Source of the DNA: Litorimonas sp964425355
GTDB lineage: Bacteria; Pseudomonadota; Alphaproteobacteria; Caulobacterales; Maricaulaceae
NCBI GenBank assembly: GCA_964425355.1
Contig: CAYRMO010000138.1
Span: forward strand, 1 to 5,827
DNA length: 5,827 bases
Direction: 5' to 3'
The notes beneath the pieces are model-generated. The model did not search any database. It was not told where the DNA came from and saw nothing but the letters and a program-made list of their open reading frames with translations. Made by a program: the position numbers and the translations under genes. Numbering within the stretch: the stretch's first letter is position 1; each line of letters opens with the position of its first letter. Positions 1 to 5,827 of the stretch are shown in pieces.

Positions 1-257
1 ATGCGATGAGTGCGTTAAAGCTGGGGCAGGCGCGTGCGGCCTGTATTTTAGCGGCCACGACAAGCGGGATAAATGTGGGTGAATATGCGGCGCGGCTTGT
101 CAAAAAATCTGTGGTCGGAACAGGCGCTGCCGATAAGGCACAAGTCGCCCATATGATGAACCTGCTATTGCCTGGCGCCAATGTCAAAGCGGGCGATGCG
201 GCAGATGCATTGGCCATCGCCATGACTCATGCTAATCATTTGGGCGTGCTTAGGTAA
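1..257 (+). CDS. ruvC: Holliday junction resolvase RuvC, C-terminal part (5' end off window)
   Basis: RuvC is the Mg2+-dependent endonuclease that resolves Holliday junctions, working in the cytoplasm with the RuvAB branch-migration motor. About 84 residues are visible, roughly the second half of a protein usually 160-175 residues long. The first visible residues read A-M-S-ALKLGQARAA, matching the NADSALKLGQARG segment of E. coli RuvC, followed by EYAARLVKKSVVGTG and a DAADALAIA segment. The two Asp residues of DAADALA (codons at 195-197 and 204-206) correspond to catalytic Asp138 and Asp141 of E. coli; the N-terminal catalytic Asp and Glu lie off the window. The ATG at position 6 is an internal Met, not the start, because homology runs upstream of it and the frame is open to the edge. 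The gene stops with TAA at 255-257, shortly after the conserved THANH segment, so the short C-terminal tail of E. coli RuvC is absent. No ruvA follows; the next gene is convergent. Confidence 0.95.
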   Translation, partial: AMSALKLGQARAACILAATTSGINVGEYAARLVKKSVVGTGAADKAQVAHMMNLLLPGANVKAGDAADALAIAMTHANHLGVLR

Positions 258-271
258 GGTGTCCAACCTAA
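250..271. repeat. Short inverted repeat across the convergent gene ends
   Basis: TTAGGT at 250-255 and ACCTAA at 266-271 are perfect 6-base inverted arms around a 10-base loop. They include the TAA stop of ruvC and the TAG stop of pbpC, whose coding regions end only 10 bases apart. It could act as a weak bidirectional transcription stop, but the stem is short, A/T-rich and has no T tract on either side. A chance palindrome created by two facing stop codons is equally possible. Confidence 0.25.
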
Positions 272-2322
272 TATCTTGGATCGTCGATTTCATAGAGATT
301 TTTGACGGAAATCCGCGACACGCTTTCCCGACCCTTTTGATCGACCGCCACGACGCGGTAAAATCCTGGGGTTTCAGGACGCCAAATGGTTGTACCGTTT
401 TGATCGGGTATGAGTTTTTCATTGACGTAAAAGCGGACATCACCATTTTGCGCGCGCGCGGAAAAGGTAAAGCCTCTGGCTTGATCTCCGAATTCAGCAG
501 ATAAGAGCTCTGCCTTATGCGGCGGAAACAAAATTTGCGGCGCGACATCGCTATAGTCTGCAACCGATTTGAGACCCTTGGGCGCTTCCGAGTCAGCCAA
601 GAAAGGTGAATTATCTAATTCGCGCGGCAGCGCTGTCATGGCTTCAAATAGAATTGGGGCGGCAGCAATACGACCCGTTATCCCGTCTCGTGGTGTGCCG
701 TCTGGGCGACCAACCCAAACGACAATCGTCCAGTCAGGCGTATATCCAGCAGCCCAGGCATCGCGAAACCCATATGACGTGCCGGTTTTATAGGCAATGA
801 TTGGCGCGGTGTCTGAAAGCCACCCTGGAACATGGCCATCTGGTGTTGGCGCTTGGCGCAATATATCTGTTATTTTGTCAGCGGTTTTTTCGCTAACAAA
901 CCAAACGGGCTCGCCCGTGGGGTCGTTTTCACGCCATCTTAGGGGCCGTGCTTTTCCGTCATTGGCGAGAGCTGCATAGCCAACCGCCAGATCATTAAGG
1001 GTAACACCTGCGCCGCCCAGGGCTAGGGCCAATCCTGTATCCTTTGAGGCCCCACCAAGTCTGGCGATATCCATACCCAGAGCGTCAAGACGGGTTTCAA
1101 AACGCTCACTGCCGACCTTATCCAAGACAACCACGGCCGGCACATTCAGGCTATGGCGTAGGGCTTCGTGGATGCGGACTTTGCCATAATAACGACCATC
1201 GAAATTTTCGGGCTGGTAACTCCCAAACCGTGTCGGGGCATCATTGATCAGGGTTGAAGCTGATAATAATCCGTCATCCATAGCCAGCCCATAGATAAAA
1301 GGTTTGAGTGTTGATCCTGGTGAGCGATAACGCCGCGTCATATCCATCCATCCGGCTTGGCGGTCTCGACCGCCCGAGCCAATATGGGCGCGGACTGCCA
1401 TAGTCTCATTTTCAATGACCGTAATCGCCATATTCACAAATTTCGGATGGTCTTCGAGATAGGTCTGCGCGATCTGTTCAATATCGCTTTGCATATAGGG
1501 ATCGATCGTCGAGGTGATGATTTTATTGGGTTCCTTGATCGCATTGGCCGTCAGCCAGGCTTTTTGCGGAATAGGGTCTTTGCGAATAACAACATCCAGA
1601 GAGCGGGCTTCTGTGCTTTCGACCTCTGTGATCAGACCAAACCGCTCGAGTTCTTTGAGAATTTTATTTCGGCCCTTTTTGGCGGCCTCGGGGCGCAGGT
1701 CGGGTCTGCGGGAATCTGGGGCTTGGGGCAGGGCGATGAGGAGTGCGATTTCATCATCGCTTAGCTCATGGGGTTGCTTACCAAGATAGGCGAGGCTCGC
1801 CGCATGTAAGCCCTCGATGTTTCCGCCATAAGAAATATGGGTCAGATAAAGCTGCAAAATTTCTTCCTTGGACAGATAGGCTTCATATTGCAGGGCGCGG
1901 GTCGCCTCCAGAATTTTGGACTTTAATGTCCGAGGGCGTGGCTCGATTTGACGCACAAGCTGCATGGTAATTGTCGAGGCGCCAGACACCGGTTTTCCGG
2001 CCTCTCGCCAACTATTAGCCGCCCTGAGAATGGCCAAGCCATCGACACCATAGTGGTCCCAATAGCGCTTATCTTCGACCCTGATTAGCCTCTCGATAAA
2101 GCGTGGATCGATTTGATCGAGGTCCGCGGGAATGCGCCAAATCCCATCTTCAATTGGAAAGGCACTCATCCACCCATCATAGCGGTCCAAGACCTGCGCA
2201 GAGGCGATCTCTGTTTTATCAAGGGGTAAGGGGAAAGCAAAATTCAACCCCAATACCGCTAGGACCAAAACTCCAATGACCTTGGATAGTCTGCGTAGAT
2301 ATGTCTTGAGTTTCAATTTCAC
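268..2322 (-). CDS. pbpC: Penicillin-binding protein 1C (bifunctional glycosyltransferase/transpeptidase)
   Basis: A class A penicillin-binding protein of the PBP1C subfamily: it polymerises lipid II into glycan strands and has a DD-transpeptidase domain, anchored in the inner membrane and acting in the periplasm. The 684 residues show a basic N-terminus and one membrane anchor (about 14-32). The GT51 domain (about 55-230) has RVEDKRYWDHYGVD with catalytic Glu83, GASTITMQLVR (114-124) and SKEEILQLYL (151-160). The transpeptidase domain (about 295-565) has the nucleophile motif STLK (Ser337, Lys340), SLN (391-393) and KTGT (512-515). A C-terminal beta domain typical of PBP1C (BiPBP_C type, about 590-675) follows. 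All catalytic motifs are present. It is somewhat shorter than E. coli PBP1C (about 770). The start is GTG at 2322-2320, overlapping the TGA of the macroglobulin gene as GTGA. No Shine-Dalgarno sequence precedes it, which suggests translational coupling; the anchor directly after this start supports the choice. No cysteine occurs in the protein. Confidence 0.96.
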   Translation of the reverse strand: MKLKLKTYLRRLSKVIGVLVLAVLGLNFAFPLPLDKTEIASAQVLDRYDGWMSAFPIEDGIWRIPADLDQIDPRFIERLIRVEDKRYWDHYGVDGLAILRAANSWREAGKPVSGASTITMQLVRQIEPRPRTLKSKILEATRALQYEAYLSKEEILQLYLTHISYGGNIEGLHAASLAYLGKQPHELSDDEIALLIALPQAPDSRRPDLRPEAAKKGRNKILKELERFGLITEVESTEARSLDVVIRKDPIPQKAWLTANAIKEPNKIITSTIDPYMQSDIEQIAQTYLEDHPKFVNMAITVIENETMAVRAHIGSGGRDRQAGWMDMTRRYRSPGSTLKPFIYGLAMDDGLLSASTLINDAPTRFGSYQPENFDGRYYGKVRIHEALRHSLNVPAVVVLDKVGSERFETRLDALGMDIARLGGASKDTGLALALGGAGVTLNDLAVGYAALANDGKARPLRWRENDPTGEPVWFVSEKTADKITDILRQAPTPDGHVPGWLSDTAPIIAYKTGTSYGFRDAWAAGYTPDWTIVVWVGRPDGTPRDGITGRIAAAPILFEAMTALPRELDNSPFLADSEAPKGLKSVADYSDVAPQILFPPHKAELLSAEFGDQARGFTFSARAQNGDVRFYVNEKLIPDQNGTTIWRPETPGFYRVVAVDQKGRESVSRISVKNLYEIDDPRY
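2319..2322 (-). promoter_or_regulatory. GTGA stop/start overlap coupling the macroglobulin gene to pbpC
   Basis: Reading the minus strand, GTG (2322-2320) starts pbpC and TGA (2321-2319) ends the macroglobulin gene. The bases just upstream (ending GCCGCGCAATACGCC) contain no purine-rich ribosome binding site. Ribosomes finishing the upstream gene probably re-initiate here, which would link the output of PBP1C to that of the protease trap. The overlap is seen directly; the coupling is inferred. Confidence 0.7.
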
Positions 2323-5300
2323 GGCGTATTGCGCGGCAAGATGTTGATCCGACCGGCTTCGGTGAGGCCGAAATCCTCGGCGCGGTACATATCTTCGATA
2401 ACAGCACCTGGTAATATAAACTCACCGGGTGTTACGGCCCGCATCACATAGGCAACGCGATATTCCGGGCTCGACGATTTTTTCCAGTTCCTATTTGCGC
2501 TAATGGCCATTGAGGCGACAAAGCGATCATCTCGTTTTTCCGCGATTTGCGGCTGAATGAGATCGCCAGCCCAGCTATAGGTGCCTTTAATCCCTTTATT
2601 TTTTCGTCTTTGGCCACGTCGCCCATCGCTATGGCTTAGGATGGTCTCAATTTCGAAACCGGCTGGTAGCAAGTCAGCGATGACAATTGAGCGGCTAATG
2701 CCATCAGACACTCTATAGCGGATAACAACGACAACCTCGTCGCCTTGTTTAACGTCACCCGTTAGAAGTTCCCCTGTTTTCGTATATAATTTTTTCCGAA
2801 TAGAGATCTTGTCTGAGACGGGCTTCGGTGCGTCTTTGGGGGCCCCGTCTATTGTTACAGACGCCCATATTCTCTGATCACTTTCATTCGTGAATACCGG
2901 CTCTCTCTCTAGGTCTTCCGCAATCAGATATGAGGTCGGTATTGTTTCTAAATTCGTGAGTGTCGCATTTTTGGAGCCGATTTTTGCCGGATCACTATTT
3001 ACCATCAGGGCTTTAAAGGCCAGGATGAGATAGCCGCGCTCTTGCGTGTTTAGATATCGACCGCGTCTTCGCAATTCTTGGGAAAGGGGTTCAATTTGCG
3101 CCGCGGCGAAATCTTCCATCCCGACTTCGGATGCGATAGCGACAATGCCTGCAAGATCGCGAAGTTTGGAATAATAATAATTAGATTTATTCTTATAGTC
3201 CAACCTTGAGACTGCCACGTTAAAGGCGTCTTCGGCGCGTTCATCATCGCCCAAAAGTTTCAGCGCGCCACCCAGATAGGCATATGATAATGGCGTTTCC
3301 ATTTTCGTTCTGTGATTTTCATAATGATAGCGGATCTTTCCAATATTACCCTCATCATTCGACGCCAGAACATAATGGGCGTAAGCGGCTGTTTCGGCGC
3401 GGCGGACGATATCGCGCTTAGAGTCTCGTTTTTCTACAAAATATCTAAGTGTGGATCCACGTGGCATGAGGCTCATTGTACGACTGGCTTTTGTGACACG
3501 CTCGAGCATATCTTGAGGCACGTAATAGCCTTGTTTTTGAGCGCGGAACATAAAGTCTGTCGCATAAACACCGACCCAACTATGCGCGTAGCGGTCGCCG
3601 CTGCGCCAAAGCCCAAATGAACCGTCTTTGCTGACGCGGTTAGACAGCGCGTAGATAGAATTCTGAATAGCCCGCTTTCTGGAAATTTCCGTATAGCCTT
3701 CAATGCCGCCAAGGTCGTCGGCATAAATTAAGGGGAGGGCGGTCGAGACTGTCTGCTCGGTACATCCATAGGGATAGCGGCGTAATCTTTGAATGATCGG
3801 TGCTGGATCTATCCCTGGGAGTTTTGAAAATGAAACCGTCACATCTGTTTCTTGGGTTTGAAATTTTTTCGCCCATTCAGAGGTTAAATCTAGGCTCTCA
3901 CCTGGTTCGAGGGGAACTAATTTTGTTTCCGTGAGCGGATAGAAGGGCGAGCGGACTTGCATTTGCAGCGTTGTATTAGCCGCGTAATCTTGCGGTCCCG
4001 AAATGGCGAGATTGACATCTTCAATACCCAAGCCTCCGGCCTCGATATCGATATAGTCCTGTTTTCTTTGCCCCAAAGCGAGATCAAAGCTTGGCGTTCC
4101 GCCCGCTTTTAAAACACCCTCTGCCGTTAGGTTCGCGCTGTAAGTCCCGGCAACACCTTCTACATTATCAAGAGATAATGTGGCTTTGGCTTTGTCGCCC
4201 GGTGCGAGGAAACGNNNNNNNNNNNNNNNNNNNNNNNNNNNNNNNNNNNNNNNNNNNNNNNNNNNNNNNNNNNNNNNNNNNNNNNNNNNNNNNNNNNNNN
4301 NNNNNNNNNNNNNNTCGTTAAATGTAATCCCCAGTGCCTTTTTCCCAAAATAATGTTTCGGCGCATCCGGTGAGGTGTATTTGGTGATTTGCAAAATCCC
4401 TTCGTCGACGGCTGCAAAATTCAAGAGCACATCGCGGTCTGCTTCCTTGCCATCGACTTTGATTTCGAAAACATGTTTTTCGCGCGGACGAATTACGTCT
4501 TTTGTGTCGATCGAAAGCTCGAGCGTCTGATCACTACGATCAAGCGGGATATAGCTCACACCGACGGCGCGACGTGGAATAGGTCGGCTTTTTACATCTC
4601 GTGGCGTATAAAGCGTCATCAGGGCATAGACGCTATCGCCCCAGTCAGGATCAAACTTGAAACTGACCTCTGAACTGCCTTTCTTAAAAGAGACAGGCCG
4701 CACAAGATGAACGCGATCAGAGGCGATCACAAGCTCACCTTCGCCCGCATAAGGGGTTCTGACCGTGAGTTTGACCTCATCACCGCTTTTAACAATTTCA
4801 TTGACTGTGTTGACTTCGAGACGATCAGGCGCCTCGTTATCGGCACCTGAGCGGCCCCATCCGGACCAGAATTTACGCGACGCCAGCACTTTGTCGCCAT
4901 CCATAATATCAAGCCTAAACCGACCCGACCCGACCATGTGATCCCAAATATAAGGGGCTTTGTCCGTTAATTTAATTTCGCCTGCATCAATCGGGAGGTC
5001 GCGATTTTCATATCTATAGCGCCATTGTCCATTTTGCCGATACCATTGATAGCCCCAATCTTCTTGAACCAATGACCAGGATAGGTTTTGCGCTAAGAGG
5101 TCTTCTTCAGGTGACAAAGCGATGATTTTAAAGCTAGCAGGCGAGCCACTCGGGACCGAATATCCGGGGTGATTTTTCGCGATTCCAACATAGCGTTTTT
5201 CAGACAAAATCTGAACATGGGTCGATTTTTTAATATAGCGCCCACCAGGTTCTGAAACGCCTAGGATAATTTCAGCGCGCATCGGATAAATAGAAGTGAG

Positions 5301-5827
5301 CGGATTGGCCTTATTATCAAATTCAAACTCAACAATCCCAGCTTTATCTGTGACCGCGTCGCCCAATGGGATGAGTTCTTCTTGGAAGGATCGCTCTAAA
5401 GGTCCAAATTGATAGCTCGTATATTTTTTAAAAGGTTGCGGGTCGAGCCTAAGCCGAGCTTCGGCATCCGCATTCAGATCAGCACCCGGCGCGCCGTAAA
5501 GGAACTGCGCATCGCCAAAGATTGACCGGATATCACCCGTCTTGATTGGCGCCGTATCGGCTTTGACCTCGAAGCGCAATTTCTGAGGGACAAAATCCTC
5601 GACCGCAAATCCAACATGTTTATTATAGCGCACACCATCGGGTTGAATGGCGAGTTTCCAATTTCCGCGCGGTGCAGAGTCTGGAATAAGATAGCTCCAA
5701 TAGATCATGCCATTTTGGAAACTAATCTCTTCGACCTCAACGCGCTTGGTCTCGATAATCACGCCATTGGGACGTTTGATAGAGAGCGTAACAGGCCGAT
5801 CATATTGAGCGTTGACCAAAGTATCGC
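2319..5827 (-). CDS. yfhM: Bacterial alpha-2-macroglobulin (YfhM/ECAM type, thioester-containing), 5' end off window and internal gap
   Basis: A large periplasmic protease trap: cleavage of its bait region triggers a conformational change and the thioester covalently captures the protease. Residues are numbered from the TTG codon at 5819-5817. Visible in order are the end of an MG2-like domain (1-80), bacterial MG domains (about 80-340, including FLYGAPGADLNADAEARL and WYRQNGQWRYR), the bait-region domain (about 340-500, ending VDEGILQITKYTSPDAPKHY), a sequencing gap (about 502-535), the rest of the A2M domain starting RFLAPGD, then YPYGCTEQ with thioester Cys686 (codon 3764-3762) and Gln689 (3755-3753). 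The helical thioester domain (about 680-980) and a C-terminal MG10-like domain (about 987-1166, with RAVTPGEF and EDMYR) follow. About 480 residues follow the Cys, close to E. coli YfhM. The frame is open to the right edge, so the signal peptide, any lipobox and some 400 or more N-terminal residues are outside. Cys686 is the only cysteine visible. The gene lies directly upstream of pbpC, as usual for this type. Confidence 0.95.
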   Translation of the reverse strand, partial: DTLVNAQYDRPVTLSIKRPNGVIIETKRVEVEEISFQNGMIYWSYLIPDSAPRGNWKLAIQPDGVRYNKHVGFAVEDFVPQKLRFEVKADTAPIKTGDIRSIFGDAQFLYGAPGADLNADAEARLRLDPQPFKKYTSYQFGPLERSFQEELIPLGDAVTDKAGIVEFEFDNKANPLTSIYPMRAEIILGVSEPGGRYIKKSTHVQILSEKRYVGIAKNHPGYSVPSGSPASFKIIALSPEEDLLAQNLSWSLVQEDWGYQWYRQNGQWRYRYENRDLPIDAGEIKLTDKAPYIWDHMVGSGRFRLDIMDGDKVLASRKFWSGWGRSGADNEAPDRLEVNTVNEIVKSGDEVKLTVRTPYAGEGELVIASDRVHLVRPVSFKKGSSEVSFKFDPDWGDSVYALMTLYTPRDVKSRPIPRRAVGVSYIPLDRSDQTLELSIDTKDVIRPREKHVFEIKVDGKEADRDVLLNFAAVDEGILQITKYTSPDAPKHYFGKKALGITFNXXXXXXXXXXXXXXXXXXXXXXXXXXXXXXXXXXRFLAPGDKAKATLSLDNVEGVAGTYSANLTAEGVLKAGGTPSFDLALGQRKQDYIDIEAGGLGIEDVNLAISGPQDYAANTTLQMQVRSPFYPLTETKLVPLEPGESLDLTSEWAKKFQTQETDVTVSFSKLPGIDPAPIIQRLRRYPYGCTEQTVSTALPLIYADDLGGIEGYTEISRKRAIQNSIYALSNRVSKDGSFGLWRSGDRYAHSWVGVYATDFMFRAQKQGYYVPQDMLERVTKASRTMSLMPRGSTLRYFVEKRDSKRDIVRRAETAAYAHYVLASNDEGNIGKIRYHYENHRTKMETPLSYAYLGGALKLLGDDERAEDAFNVAVSRLDYKNKSNYYYSKLRDLAGIVAIASEVGMEDFAAAQIEPLSQELRRRGRYLNTQERGYLILAFKALMVNSDPAKIGSKNATLTNLETIPTSYLIAEDLEREPVFTNESDQRIWASVTIDGAPKDAPKPVSDKISIRKKLYTKTGELLTGDVKQGDEVVVVIRYRVSDGISRSIVIADLLPAGFEIETILSHSDGRRGQRRKNKGIKGTYSWAGDLIQPQIAEKRDDRFVASMAISANRNWKKSSSPEYRVAYVMRAVTPGEFILPGAVIEDMYRAEDFGLTEAGRINILPRNTP
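4215..4314. other. Assembly gap (100 Ns) inside the alpha-2-macroglobulin gene
   Basis: Exactly 100 undetermined bases, the conventional placeholder for a scaffold gap of unknown size. On the minus strand the coding sequence enters at KKALGITFN and resumes at RFLAPGD. Both flanks belong to the same gene and happen to stay in one frame across the 100 Ns. From what I remember of the family, the stretch between these landmarks is about 90-105 residues, not 33. The missing part should hold the conserved DLYGRLI-like and DIPQFNG-like segments and the linker that probably serves as the bait. Confidence 0.97.

Noticed and set aside
6..8. ATG as the start of a small 83-residue protein
   Set aside because: It is an internal Met of RuvC; the homology continues upstream and both essential N-terminal acidic residues are off the window.
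165..563. 132-codon minus-strand open frame spanning the ruvC and pbpC ends
   Set aside because: It is out of frame with pbpC and antisense to the RuvC catalytic segment, and its sequence has no family features.
1357..1764. 135-codon plus-strand open frame opposite pbpC
   Set aside because: It lies entirely antisense to the conserved PBP1C coding sequence, has no recognisable family and no clear ribosome site; it is a shadow frame.
2323..2400. A separate promoter or ribosome binding site for pbpC within the end of the macroglobulin gene
   Set aside because: No purine-rich ribosome site stands before the GTG, and I saw no convincing -35/-10 pair in this coding stretch.
3312..3620. 102-codon plus-strand open frame opposite the macroglobulin thioester domain
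   Set aside because: It is antisense to strongly conserved coding sequence and resembles no known protein; it is a shadow frame.
4091..4417. Open frames on both strands running through the Ns
   Set aside because: They exist only because undetermined bases cannot contain stop codons; the macroglobulin frame explains both flanks.
5817..5819. TTG codon as the start of the macroglobulin gene
   Set aside because: The frame stays open to the window edge (D-T before it), the sequence begins in the middle of an MG domain, and no signal peptide follows. The real start is outside the window.

Overview
The window looks like part of a draft alphaproteobacterial chromosome with a moderate base composition (roughly half G+C by eye). 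It holds one complete gene and two genes cut by the window edges, packed almost without intergenic DNA. The alphaproteobacterial assignment rests on the style of the protein sequences (RuvC tail, PBP1C motifs, the YPYGCTEQ thioester site) and is an inference. A run of 100 Ns shows the source is a scaffolded draft or metagenome assembly.

Layout. Positions 1-257 (+) are the C-terminal end of ruvC, the Holliday-junction resolvase; its start lies off the left edge. Ten bases later the opposite-strand genes end. Positions 268-2322 (-) are a complete pbpC, encoding the bifunctional peptidoglycan synthase PBP1C. Positions 2319-5827 (-) are the 3' two thirds or so of a bacterial alpha-2-macroglobulin gene (YfhM/ECAM type) with an intact GCTEQ thioester site; its 5' end lies off the right edge. 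The two minus-strand genes overlap by 4 bases (GTGA) and are almost certainly co-transcribed, macroglobulin first.

How they work together. Bacterial alpha-2-macroglobulin with a thioester, encoded next to pbpC, is a known conserved pair. The macroglobulin is a periplasmic, usually lipid-anchored, protease trap, and PBP1C is thought to patch the cell wall when the envelope is breached. ruvC is unrelated and simply converges on this operon.

I found no RNA genes, mobile elements, CRISPR arrays or convincing promoters, and no uncharacterised system. The most useful points for a reader are the assembly gap inside the macroglobulin gene, which probably hides about three times as much sequence as its 100 Ns suggest, and the visible parts of both envelope proteins being nearly free of cysteine, with only the thioester Cys present.
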